NCBI GenBank assembly: GCA_949592205.1 | Contig: CATIUR010000001.1 | Location: 71,653,559-71,717,558, forward strand | Source of the DNA: Helichrysum umbraculigerum | Taxonomy: Eukaryota; Streptophyta; Magnoliopsida; Asterales; Asteraceae | Reading direction: 5' to 3' | DNA: 64,000 nt | Shown here: piece after piece, positions 34,475-46,230 of the stretch | How the letters are laid out: the number at the start of each line of letters is the position of its first letter | Numbering within the stretch: the stretch's first letter is position 1 | Position numbers and translations under genes: made by a program | The notes under the pieces: generated by a model | Database searches by the model: none | The model's input: the letters and a program-made list of their open reading frames with translations, nothing else | Told to the model about the DNA's origin: nothing

Positions 34475-35255
34475 CAATAGTTTAAGTAAATACATCAATT
34501 ATTCAAACAGTTGTCGCATGCAATTATACATACGATTTCTATGTTTTCCACCCCGAGGTTTTAAAACATTAAAACATGTAAAAGGGGTTTGTGAACTCAC
34601 TGTGAGTGCTCGGATGTGAATGCTAGCGAGATAATATAACGAAGCCCAAACGTAGTCAACCTATACACAACAATGTATTAACTATAAGTACTTTGTTTAC
34701 TTATGTTAATAGTTCGTTCGTTTGAAGAAATTATCAATTTCTTAGGTTTGTGTATTTCGTTGATGATTTTTGTTGGAAATATATAATATTATCCAAGTAT
34801 TGTTCGCTTGTTGAATTGTCCGAAAGGTGTAAGCATATATATCCATATATACCCTTATATAGTTGAATATATATATTCTTGTATATATATATTATTATTC
34901 GTTGTTTCTTTCATATATATCTTGTATATATATAAATATTGTTCGACATTTAGGTTTACAAAACACAAGTCTAAATTGTCCCGTAAAATGTTCATCTACA
35001 AATACTTCTCAATCATTTATAATCCCACTCGATAAATGTACGTATTTAAGTTTGTATATGTTTATAAGTATGTTACTCGTTCGTCGAAAACATTTGGGTT
35101 GTCATTTACTAGTTCATCGTAATCACATGGCTTGTCCATTACTAGTTCATCGTAATACATGGTTTGTCTATTACTAGTTCATCGTAATCATTTGGGTTGT
35201 CTATTACTCGGTCATCGTGTTTGAGTCACAACAGGTTTTGGCTACTGATGAAGTT

Positions 35256-35488
35256 CACGCGATCGGTTGAGTAGATCACGCGATCACGTGGTCTACTTAA
35301 CTACGCGATCGGTTTAAATATATCACGCGATCGGTTGGTTCGAAGAGGTTCACGCGATCGTGGTTGAAAACCACGCGATCGCGTCGTTCTAATTTTCGAA
35401 GATTTCTGAAGTTTTTGTTTCACGCGATCGCGTGAAGTAATAAAAGGTTTTAGCGGGTTTTGTTCATGAAAATGACGCGATCGCGTCA
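35256..35488. repeat. Array of CACGCGATCGCGTG palindromes in D LTR 1
   Basis: About eight ACGCGATCG sites, several extended to a full ACGCGATCGCGT palindrome. Also in LTR 2 (44,778-45,009) and LTR 3 (54,302-54,535). It is preceded at 35,095-35,210 by four units of a 37-bp repeat containing ACTAGTTCATCGTAAT. Confidence 0.9.
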
Positions 35489-36672
35489 TCTGCTTCTGCA
35501 CAGAAGCATCAGACGCAGAACAGAGCTGCAAAATTTTGGTCTATTTTCACTTCAATCGTTTGTAGTTCGTATTCATTATGTTCCAAAAGGTTTACACTAG
35601 TTCCATAACATGTTTTGGCATCATAATATACCATTTTAACAAGTTTTCACCAATCGATTTTCGTTTTATGGTTTTGGTTTCTCAAGCTCATTTTCAAGAT
35701 CAAAGCTTCAAATCTTAGATTTTGTATGTTATATAGCTAGATTATGATGTTTAACATGATATATATACGAATTTAAGCAAGAAAATCAAAGTTAGAAAGT
35801 TTTCTTACAAAGGTGAAATGGTGAAGGTGATGAACGAGTGATGGTGATGATGGTGAAGCCACTGGCTTTGTTCCACTTCCACTTCTTGATGCTGCTGTTG
35901 CTACTCCCTGATCTTGTTAATTTTTTTTTTTTGGTGAAAAGGAATTGGAGAGTGTTGTGTGTGTGAATGTCGAAGATCACAGAAGAAATGGGAGGGAGTA
36001 TGGTTTAAACTGACGGTGTCTCTCAATTATTGATGTTAGGTGCCATTTTTGGTACCTCAATTTCGAGTACGGGTATAATTATAGCAATATAAAATTTAAC
36101 ATTTTATATTTTTATTTTGTAGATGCTCTCCTGGTTCGTAATATATTTTCAGAATAATGAAGTTATCATTATTTTTAGTTGTTGTACATATTTGTACATT
36201 TTACTGCGCGCGTCCAAATAAGCGCCAAATTTCGGTTGAGTTTCGAATTCATAATTCGAAGTAATGTTCTAAATACTTGAAAACGTACTAGAAAAATAAC
36301 ATTTTTCATATTTTGACCTTTTTGGTACGTTTTAGAATTGTTTCTGTTCGTTATATAATACGTTATATGTTAAACGTATAATTGAATCATTTTATCTATA
36401 TGTTATAGATATATAATTTCTCGTAATTAATAATCGAATTATTAATTATTTCGTGTTACCAAATCTGGTTAATTATTTTTGTCGGCTTCGTTCCGATACG
36501 TTCGTACGTAATTTATAAATACTACGTATAATGTAATACTTTTTGTATTATCGTATTGGCTCGCTAGACTCACATCCCATCATAGGTTTAGTTTAAAACA
36601 AATGCAGGGAATTAGCGTAAGAAATGCATGTAATTAAGTATAATTATATACCTAATTTGGATGAGTGTCACA

Positions 36673-36708
36673 TTCTCCCCCCGTTAGTGAAATCTCGTCC
36701 TGAGATTT
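36673..36708 (-). other. 3' hairpin and polypurine tract, D interior 1
   Basis: Hairpin AAATCTCAGGACGAGATTT on the minus strand (36708-36690), then CACTAACGGGGGGAGAA directly before LTR 1. One stem base pair is disrupted (A for G) relative to interior 2. Confidence 0.8.
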
Positions 36709-39700
36709 AAGTCGAGCCGTGAGTCTCGGTCACGCTCTCAAATAGGTTGGGGTATTTCTTTCGCATTTCATCATCTCGTTCCCAGGTAAACTCTGGGCCA
36801 TGTTTCGAGTTCCAACGAACTTTAACCAGTTTGATTCGTTTGTGTCGAAGTTTCTGAGTTTTAGAATCCATAACTTCAACAGGTTCCTCCACAAAGTTAA
36901 GTTTTGAGTCAATGAAGACTTCATCAGGAGGAATGATAAGCGTTTCATCATAAAGACACTTTTTGAGGTTGCTAACGTGGAAAGTATCGTGTATGCTACA
37001 AAGCTCTTGTGGTAGTTTGAGCTTGTAAGCGACAGGACTAACCCTAGCAAGGATTTCAAATGGTCCGATGTATCGTGGGTTCAGCTTTCCGCGTTTGCCA
37101 AATCGTGCTACTCCTTTCCAGGGAGATACTTTGAGTAGGACTTTGTCTCCTACTTGAAACTCAAGAGGTTTACGGCGGTTATCAGCGTAACTCTTTTGTC
37201 GATCTCGTGCCGCTTTCAGTCTGCTCAGTACTTGAGTTATTTTGTCAGTGGTTTCCTGGACAAGTTCGGGTCCAGATAGATGTCTGTCGTCCAACTCTGC
37301 CCAACAGAGTGGTGATCGGCACTTGCGTCCATATAACGCCTCAAATGGTGCCATCTGTATACTCGTGTGATAACTATTGTTGTAAGAGAATTCAGCTAGA
37401 GGTAGATGGGTATCCTAGTTACCTCCAAAGTCTATCACACATGCTCGTAACAAGTCTTCGAGCGTCTGTATCGTTCGCTCACTTTGGCCGTCAGTCTGAG
37501 GGTGGTAAGCAGTACTCATATCGAGTCGAGTACCCAATGCCTGTTGTAATGTTTGCCAAAAGCGAGAAGTGAATCGTGCATCTCTATCAGAGATGATGGA
37601 TAGTGGCACACCATGCCGAGAAACAATCTCTTTAATATAGATTTTAGCTAGTTTCTCCATTCCATCCGTTTCCTTAATAGCTAGAAAGTGAGCTGATTTC
37701 GTCAATCGATCGACAATCACCCATATGGCATTTGCTCCAGACGCCGTTCTAGGTAACTTCGTAATGAAGTCCGTTGTTATCTGCTCCCATTTCCATTTGG
37801 GCAGTTCAGGTTGTTGCAAAAGTCCAGACGGCTTTTGGTATTCAACTTTTACCTTTGACAAGTTAAGCATTTGCTCACGTAGGTGGCAATGTCACGTTTC
37901 ATCCCAGACCACCAGTAAAAGCCTTTCAAGTCCTGGTACATCTTGTCCGCACCAGGATGTATCGAGTAGTTGGACTTGTGTGCCTCGTCCAAAATCAGCT
38001 TGCGTAACTCATCTACGCATGGTACCCAAATTCGGTTCATGAAGTACAACACTCCGTTGTCCTTTTTCTCGAGTTGTTTTTCCATCCCTTTCAAGGATTC
38101 ATCCTTAAGGCGTTCAGAAGTGAAATCAATTTCTTGAGCTTCACGAATTTGAGTAATAAGATTAGAGTGGATTGTTAATCCCAAGGCTCGAACTCTTCGA
38201 GGTTTGATTCGTTCCTTACGACTCAAGGCATCTGCTACTACGTTAGCTTTACCCGGGTGATACTTTATTTCACAGTCGTAATCGTTAAGTAATTCGACCC
38301 AACGTCGTTGTCTCATGTTAAGTTCTTTCTGGTCGAATATATGTTGTAGGCTCTTATGATCAGTGAAGATCGTACACTTTGTACTGTATAGGTAGTGTCT
38401 CCAGATCTTCAGTGCAAAAACAACGGCTCCCAATTCCAAATCATGAGTCGTATAGTTTTTCTCATGCACTTTTAGTTGTCGTGATGCATAAGCAATGACC
38501 CTTTCATTTTGCATCAGTACGCAACCCAATCCCTGATGCGATGCATCACAGTAAACAACAAAGTTATCTACTCCTTCGGGTAGTGATAATATGGGTGCGC
38601 TGCTCAGTTTCTGCTTCAATAGTTGGAATGCATTCTCTTGTTTCTCATTCCACTCAAATTTCTTGTCTTTTTGAGTTAATGTGGTAAGTGGCTGGGCTAT
38701 CTTTGAAAAGTTTGTGATGAATCGCCTGTAATAGCCAGCTAGACCAAGAAATTGTCGTACTTCAGTTGGGGTTTTTGGTGCTTCCCAATTGTTGATTGCC
38801 TCAATTTTGGATGGGTCTACGTGAATTCCCTTGTCATTTATCACATGACCAAGGAATTGGACCTCTCGAATCCAAAATTCGCACTTAGAGAACTTTGCGT
38901 AAAGCTTCTCTTTTTGTAGTAGTTCGAGAACAAGCTTCAGATGTTGTTCGTGATCCTCTTTCGATCGTGAGTATACCAAGATGTCGTCAATAAACACAAT
39001 GACGAATTTATCTAGATAGGGTTTGCATACTCTGTTCATCAAATCCATGAATACTGCTGGTGCGTTGGTCAGTCCAAAAGGCATGACTAGGAACTCGTAA
39101 TGACCGTATCGAGTCCTAAACGCAGTTTTCGGTACATCCTCTTCTCGTACCTTGAGTTGGTGGTAACCAGATCGCAGGTCAATTTTTTTTTTGAATAATG
39201 ACTCGATCCTTGCAGTTGATCAAACAGATCGTCAATGCGTGGTAACGGGTATCGGTTCTTGATAGTTACCTTGTTTAGTTCCCGATAATCGATGCACATC
39301 CGCATAGATCCATCCTTTTTCTTAACAAACAAAACCGGAGCTCCCCAAGGGGAAAAGCTCGGTCGGATGAATCCCAAGTCTAGAAGTTCTTGCAGTTGCG
39401 TAGACAGCTCTTGCATTTCCGAGGGAGCTAGACGATAAGGTGCTCGTGCGATAGGTGCGGCTCCTGGCACCAGGTCAATGTGAAACTCAACTTGTCGTGG
39501 GGGTGGCAATCCCGGCAACTCATCAGGGAATACTCCTGGATAGTCGCGTACAATGGGCACATCGTCTATACGTCGCTCCTCAGTTTTCTTTTCTACAATG
39601 TGTGCCAAAAATGCTTGGTACCCCTTTCGGAGATACTTACTGGCCTTCAAGCACGAAATCATTTTTGTGGCACTCTTTCGTTTCTCGCCTTGAACCACAA

Positions 39701-41306
39701 GTGTTTCTCCTGTTGACAGTGGTAATCGTACCAGCTTATCATAACATATGATCTCAGATCGGTTCTTAGATAACCAATCCATACCGACTACAATGTCAAA
39801 ACTTCCCAACTTAACCGGTAGTAAGTCTATTTCGAAGAGATGACCTTCTAACTCCAAGGTACATCCCGGTACTATTTCTCCTGATTCGATCAACTCACCA
39901 TCGGCTAATTCTATGGTATACTTGTTGTCTAACTTACGGGATTCAAGTTCTAATAGTGGTCTAAACTCAGTAGACACAAAACTTAAATCAGCACCCGAAT
40001 CAATTAACACAGAGGCATAATGGTTGTTTACGAGAAACGTACCAGTGACAGTGTTAGGGTCCTGGCGTGCCTCTTGTGCTCCGATCACAAATGCCCTTCC
40101 TTGAGCCGGTTGATTGTTGATGTTGTTGGCTCGGTTATTGTTGTTACCGCGGTTGTTGTTGTTGTTGCGGTTTTGGTTGTTGTTGAGCTTAGGGCATCGG
40201 TTGCGGTAGTGCCCCTGCTCGCCACATTCAAAACATCCCTGGTTTTGACGCTCAGTGTTTGCCCGTGGGGGAGGGTTAGTTTTGCATTCTCGGGTTCTAT
40301 GTCCCCATGCCCTACAGTTTCCACAATACCCACACCCTCCTTCGTGGTGTCGGTTGCACTTATCACATTTGGGTTTGTTACCCAGATATGGTTTCGATTC
40401 GGTGGTAGTGGCAACATATGCTTTCGCATTTCCAGAAGATTTCTTGTTCTGCTGACCTTGACGATCAGCACCACTACCGTTCCACTTTCGCTTTGCACCA
40501 CCAGAACTACTAACATCAGTACTGTTCGGTTCACTTTTTCCTGACACAGCTTTCTTAGTCAGATTTCCCATCCTGACTGCCTCATCGGTCAAACTTTGTG
40601 CTAGAGTAACAGCACTCCTGAATGTGTCCGGTTTAGATGACGTCACCAGACTGCGGATTTGTGGTACTAGACCAAATATGTAGCGCTCAATACGCTTATA
40701 CTCGGGTGTCACCATATGTGGCACTAGACGTGCAAGTTCCTGAAACTTAGTGGTGTACCCAGCAATATCAGCACCAATCATGGTGATGTTCCACAACTCT
40801 GTTTCTATTTTCTGCATCTAACTGCGAGGACAGAATTCCTCCAACATCAAATTCTTAAATGTCCCCCATGACATTGAATAAGCAGCTGGTCGACCAAGTG
40901 ATTGGATCTGACTGTTCCACCAAGTGAGCGCTTTGTCTGCCAAAGTGCAAGTAGCATACTTCACCATACAGTCAGGTGAACAGTCACTAATGTCCAATAC
41001 CGATTCAGTTTTCTCTATCCAATGAATCATACCAATTGCACCCTCGGTGCCACGGAAGGAAATCGGCTTACAAGCCTGAAATGTTTTGTATGAACACCCT
41101 CGGCTAGCATTCACGGGTGTCTCAGTATTAACAGGGGTAGATCCACTGTTGTTAACTACGGGTTCGCGATTACGGCTTGCCTCATATTCAGCAATACCTT
41201 CAGCTATTCTTCGTGCGATCATTTGTTCAGTGGTTTCAGTAGGTGGTGGTGGTGGAGGCGTAGTCGTCTTTTGACTTTTTCTAGTGACTCGTCGTTTGGG
41301 AGGCAT
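36707..41306 (-). pseudogene. Element D copy 1 gag-pol, four disruptions
   Basis: In order from the start at 41306: gag; CCHC zinc knuckles; aspartic protease (LIDSGADLSFVS); reverse transcriptase (YRELNKVTIKNRYPLPRIDD; FIDDILVYS); RNase H (VVYCDASHQGLG); integrase (zinc-finger HKSNYSIHPGADKM to CLTC, then the DDE core with FHD-type motifs DRLTKSAHF, YHPQTDGQSE); and a C-terminal chromodomain-like region (VKVRWNSKHGPEFTWE). Breaks: TAG at 40818-40820 in gag; an A-run (T10 at 39183-39192) that replaces 4 bases by 9 and shifts frame inside reverse transcriptase; a 1-base deletion near 37,859; TAG at 37415-37417. The first two are shared with copy 2, the last two are private. Confidence 0.9.
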
Positions 41307-41958
41307 GATTCAGCTCTGCGATGAATAAAATGCCGAGTGTTAATGTTGAGATATTGAATGTGAATAGATCAAAGATTCACATTTGATAGAAATGAATGAC
41401 ATGAGAAGATGAATGAAAAGAGTTTTACAACATGTGCCTTACAACTTTGAAACACCCACATGTATCTAGCATAATATAATCACGTTGGCCAGGCGACATT
41501 ATATAATGTCCGATACATATTTCTTTTCATTGTCGTTTAGCACCGTTAATTTCAGAGGTTCTCAAGAATAATCAATCATCAAGCTGTAGTATGTTTCAGG
41601 GTTTACAAGAATTGATCACATAGTTATCGATAACGTATAGTTTTAATCACCAGTCGACAGTTGTAAGAGGAAATAATATGGTTGATAATAAGCATAATGA
41701 ACACGGGATGTAAACCAAACATACATTATATATTATAGGTCATAACGCTGTTACATGAGTTTAGTACAAAACGAGATGAGATTTCTAATATACCCATTGA
41801 TGGTTAGCGTTATACAAAAGATGATGGGTTTCCTATACATATACCCATTCTACTAACAAGTTCCATTCACATCCAGCTAGTCCATAACTAGTACATACAT
41901 ATAGTTTCCCCAAAAGTAATAGTCTATAATGGTGTAGGCACAACCGCCATACACAGGC
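41307..41958 (-). other. Spacer between pre-gag ORF and gag, D interior 1
   Basis: About 650 bp with no supported gene. The equivalent in interior 2 is 50,830-51,481. A splice acceptor for gag could lie here but none stood out. Confidence 0.4.
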
Positions 41959-42690
41959 CTAACGGAACCATGGTAAATACATCCTAACCGCAACCATCAC
42001 TGCTGCAGTCATCACACAAACACTAGCTACAATCTCTGACACCCTAGCACGCCTCTCTAAAGCTGCAACGCGTGCACGGGTGGATGCTAGACTCTGCCAG
42101 TCTGTCTGACGGTGAGTCTCCACAAAATCCATCCTCTGATGGAGCATAGTCATATCCATGTCAGTGCGGGAGGCATCACTCAGTAACTCCATCACGTCTC
42201 TGCTCTGACTAGCATATCTCCTAATCACAGAGTAGATCACAGCCACAAGGGTAGGTACAGTGAGCTCCAGAGGCTCACCTGTGAAAGGTGCATGTGGTGG
42301 TGAATGGGAGGACTCTCCAATCTCAAAGGTCGAGGGAAAACCCTCTAGTGATCTCCACTCTCTCAATACACTAGGCATCCAGTCTAGATGAGAAGGTCGA
42401 AGCCTCTTCTGTGGCGGCTCGACAACTGGAACCTCAGACTCAGTCACTGGCGCCTTATCGCGCGGCGCGAGTGATCCCCTGGGAAAATCCCGAACACTAA
42501 TCCTAGCTGTCATCCTAGGTACAGGCACACGAGATGTACTCGCGATGGCTGGCACAGAGGTAGGAGTGATGTAAGCAGATGGTCCACGGTGTGTGGTCAC
42601 TCCAGTACTCGCTACGCTAAAGTAGGAGGCCTCCATGGGCTCCTCCTCAGAATCGGAATCAGTGATATAGATCGGTGTGCGTCTCGACAT
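41959..42690 (-). CDS. Element D copy 1 pre-gag ORF (243 residues)
   Basis: Open frame between primer-binding site and gag, same strand as gag. The ATG at 42690 (MSRRTPIYITDSDSEEEPME) is preferred; an in-frame ATG at 42780 would add 30 residues. The N-terminus has a hydrophobic core followed by an acidic/Ser run, like a SUMO-interacting motif. The middle is Ser/Pro/Thr-rich and probably disordered. The last 90 residues are helical, with a likely coiled coil (DMTMLHQRMDFVETHRQ; RARVAALERRARVSE) and then a hydrophobic stretch of about 20 residues (IVASVCVMTAAVMVAVRMYL) near the very C-terminus that could be a tail anchor. It is uninterrupted although gag and pol of the same copy are broken. Family not recognised; function unknown. 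Confidence 0.6.
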   Translation of the reverse strand: MSRRTPIYITDSDSEEEPMEASYFSVASTGVTTHRGPSAYITPTSVPAIASTSRVPVPRMTARISVRDFPRGSLAPRDKAPVTESEVPVVEPPQKRLRPSHLDWMPSVLREWRSLEGFPSTFEIGESSHSPPHAPFTGEPLELTVPTLVAVIYSVIRRYASQSRDVMELLSDASRTDMDMTMLHQRMDFVETHRQTDWQSLASTRARVAALERRARVSEIVASVCVMTAAVMVAVRMYLPWFR

Positions 42691-42843
42691 GCTGAGACAA
42701 AAGAATCGTGTGTGACATGTCAGTCGTATGTTAGTTGTATGCAAAGTATGTATGCATGAATGCACAAATGTTCTAGCCAAGGCTATAGTCTAGGTCTCTA
42801 AGGTTTTCAGTCAACTAAAGACTTCTAGTTCGCTATAACCAAT

Positions 42844-42856
42844 GGCTCTGATACCA
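42844..42856 (-). other. Primer-binding site of D interior 1 (tRNA-iMet)
   Basis: TGGTATCAGAGCC on the minus strand, four bases inside LTR 2. Confidence 0.9.
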
Positions 42857-42860
42857 AGTC

Positions 42861-45800
42861 TGTCACACCCCGCCAAACGGTAATTACAATTACATTGAGT
42901 GGTTTGCGGAAGCTTAGTGACGTGGCGGGGGTGCGAACAGTAAAACAACCAACAGATACATACATACTCAGAGCATATGGTTATCGCAGAACGAAATAGA
43001 TTAAGATGCCATTAGTTAAAGTTTTACAAAAGATTACCACTTGAAAAGTAGTAACAGTAATAGTAGTGGTTGAAATCAGTATTTCATAAAATACATAATA
43101 TCAAAAGTAGATTTCATAGGTATGACTGCAGTAGTTGCAGTTATACAGAGGAAATCCAAGTGTCCCAAAAGTAGTGGCATCCTAACAAGTCCAGGGTAGT
43201 CCGTCCTGATATGCATGCAGATCTTACTTACGCTGCTAATTCCCTGAAAACATAGAGTAAAACGTCAACAAAATTGTTGAGTGAATTCACAAGTTTGTTT
43301 GTTATGTAGGAAACACAAGTTAATCATTTAAGAATAACATTTCCAAATAAAGCGTTGTTTGTCAAGTAGGAAACACAAGTTATTAACAAATAACATTTCC
43401 CAAATCAGTTTTAGTTGTAATAGGAAACACAAGTTATTAATCAAATAACATTTCCTAAATCAGTTATCAGTAGGAAACACAAGTTAACCTAAATAAAGAT
43501 TAACATTTCCAAATCAGTGTACGTAGGAAATCCTTTCCTAATCAATAGTTTAGTGGGAATATTTAGACGGTGATCCCTTGAAAGGTGAGCTAAACCTGTC
43601 AAGTAAGGTAACCCGATCTAACCCTATAACCAAACCACAACCCTAATCTGTTGTTATTTGCCATGCTGGACAATTAAGTATACGCTCCCAAATCCGTAGG
43701 AGGGTCGTCACGGCGATAGTACTATCCGTATACTCAGTGGCTAGAGTCACCTAGCTAATGGTTATAGTCTGTAGCCATAAGGTCTTTTATGCACTACATC
43801 GTTCAGCCTAGATCTGTACCAAGATTCGTTGCCTAAATTCCCAAAATAGTTATGAAATACATTTCATAAAACATAGTTCAAATAGTTGTGTGAAATACCC
43901 TTTCACAAACAGTTCAAGTATGAAGTACCCCTTCATAAACAGTTTAAGCAAATACGTACCGTATTTAATCAGTCACAACATGAAATCTCATTTCATCAAT
44001 AGTTTAAGTAAATACATCAATTATTCAAACAGTTGTCGCATGCAATTATACATACGATTTCTATGTTTTCCACCCCGAGGTTTTAAAACATTAAAACATG
44101 TAAAAGGGGTTTGTGAACTCACTGTGAGTGCTCGGATGTGAATGCTAGCGAGATAATATAACGAAGCCCAAACGTAGTCAACCTATACACAACAATGTAT
44201 TAACTATAAGTACTTTGTTTACTTATGTTAATAGTTCGTTCGTTTGAAGAAATTATCAATTTCTTAGGTTTGTGTATTTCGTTGATGATTTTTGTTGGAA
44301 ATATATAATATTATCCAAGTATTGTTCGCTTGTTGAATTGTCCGAAAGGTGTAAGCATATATATCCATATATACCCTTATATAGTTGAATATATATATTC
44401 TTGTATATATATATTATTATTCGTTGTTTCTTTCATATATATCTCGTATATATATAAATATTGTTCGACATTTAGGTTTACAAAACACAAGTCTAAATTG
44501 TCCCGTAAAATGTTCATCTACAAATACTTCTCAATCATTTATAATCCCACTCGAAAAATGTACGTATTTAAGTTTGTATATGTTTATAAGTATGTTACTC
44601 GTTCGTCGAAAACATTTGGGTTGTCATTTACTAGTTCATCGTAATCACATGGCTTGTCCATTACTAGTTCATCGTAATACATGGTTTGTCTATTACTAGT
44701 TCATCGTAATCATTTGGGTTGTCTATTACTCGGTCATCGTGTTTGAGTCACAACATGTTTTGGCTACTGATGAAGTTCACGCGATCGGTTGAGTAGATCA
44801 CGCGATCGCGTGGTCTACTTAACTACGCGATCGGTTTAAATATATCACGCGATCGGTTGGTTCGAAGAGGTTCACGCGATCGTGGTTGAAAACCACGCGA
44901 TCGCGTCGTTCTAATTTTCGAAGATTTCTGAAGTTTTTGTTTCACGCGATCGCATGAAGTAATAAAAGGTTTTAGCGGGTTTTGTTCATGAAAATGACGC
45001 GATCGCGTCATCTGCTTCTGCACAGAAGCATCAGACGCAGAACAGAGCTGCAAAATTTTGGTCTATTTTCACTTCAATCGTTTGTAGTTCGTATTCATTA
45101 TGTTCCAAAAGGTTTACACTAGTTCCATAACATGTTTTGGCATCATAATATACCATTTTAACAAGTTTTCACCAATCGATTTTCGTTTTATGGTTTTGGT
45201 TTCTCAAGCTCATTTTCAAGATCAAAGCTTCAAATCTTAGATTTTGTATGTTATATAGCTAGATTATGATGTTTAACATGATATATATACGAATTTAAGC
45301 AAGAAAATCAAAGTTAGAAAGTTTTCTTACAAAGGTGAAATGGTGAAGGTGATGAACGAGTGATGGTGATGATGGTGAAGCCACTGGCTTTGTTCCACTT
45401 CCACTTCTTGATGCTGCTGTTGCTACTCCCTGATCTTGTTAATTTTTTTTTTTTGGTGAAAAGGAATTGGAGAGTGTTGTGTGTGTGAATGTCGAAGATC
45501 ACAGAAGAAATGGGAGGGAGTATGGTTTAAACTGACGGTGTCTCTCAATTATTGATGTTAGGTGCCATTTTTGGTACCTCAATTTTGAGTACGGGTATAA
45601 TTATAGCAATATAAAATTTAACATTTTATATTTTTATTTTGTAGATGCTCTCCTGGTTCGTAATATATTTTCAGAATAATGAAGTTATCATTATTTTTAG
45701 TTGTTGTACATATTTGTACATTTTACTGCGCGCGTCCAAATAAGCGCCAAATTTCGGTTGAGTTTCGAATTCATAATTCGAAGTAATGTTCTAAATACTT

Positions 45801-46194
45801 GAAAACGTACTAGAAAAATAACATTTTTCATATTTTGACCTTTTTGGTACGTTTTAGAATTGTTTCTGTTCGTTATATAATACGTTATATGTTAAACGTA
45901 TAATTGAATCATTTTATCTATATGTTATAGATATATAATTTCTCGTAATTAATAATCGAATTATTAATTATTTCGTGTTACCAAATCTGGTTAATTATTT
46001 TTGTCGGCTTCGTTCCGATACGTTCGTACGTAATTTATAAATACTACGTATAATGTAATACTTTTTGTATTATCGTATTGGCTCGCTAGACTCATATCCC
46101 ATCATAGGTTTAGTTTAAAACAAATGCAGGGAATTAGCGTAAGAAATGCATGTAATTAAGTATAATTATATACCTAATTTGGAGGAGTGTCACA
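42861..46194 (-). mobile_element. Element D, LTR 2 (shared middle LTR), 3,334 bp
   Basis: Serves as 5' LTR of interior 1 and 3' LTR of interior 2. Private differences include CAACATGTT (44,752), CTCGAAAAATG (44,551) and GATCGCATGAAG (44,947). No target duplication flanks it. Confidence 0.9.
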
Positions 46195-46230
46195 TTCTCC
46201 CCCTGTTAGTGAAATCTCGTCCCGAGATTT
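46195..46230 (-). other. 3' hairpin and polypurine tract, D interior 2
   Basis: AAATCTCGGGACGAGATTT (46230-46212, minus strand) is an 8-bp stem with a GGA loop. Its first bases overlap the TAA stop of pol (46229-46231). CACTAACAGGGGGAGAA follows, then LTR 2. Confidence 0.85.

Larger units (their letters stand above)
33339..36672 (-). mobile_element. Element D, LTR 1 (3' LTR), 3,334 bp
   Basis: Carries private differences at its left end (GGTAAATAC, TAGAGTGAT, GCGAGCAGT) and at its right end (GGATGAGTG) relative to the other two LTRs. Contains the same internal arrays as LTR 2 and 3. A (possible) splice donor CTTT|GTAAG is at 35,804-35,812 on the minus strand. Confidence 0.9.

Noticed and set aside
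33785..35210. CRISPR-like appearance of regularly spaced repeats in the D LTR
   Set aside because: Plant nuclear retrotransposon context; spacers are also repeats and not unique.
35301..35531. 76-codon frame over the ACGCGATCGCGT array in each D LTR
   Set aside because: Arg/Ser-rich translation of a palindrome array; better explained as repeat DNA.
39183..39192. Programmed frameshift at the A-run in reverse transcriptase
   Set aside because: The slippery run lies inside a conserved catalytic domain and element C has the ordinary sequence there, so a damaging homopolymer expansion is more likely.
40020..40544. Long plus-strand frames opposite D gag (also 49543-50127)
   Set aside because: Antisense shadows of the Asn- and Arg-rich gag coding sequence, with no independent support.
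41959..42690. Pre-gag ORF of D as an envelope gene
   Set aside because: It is upstream of gag, has no signal peptide at the preferred start and only a C-terminal hydrophobic segment; plant env-like frames are downstream of pol.
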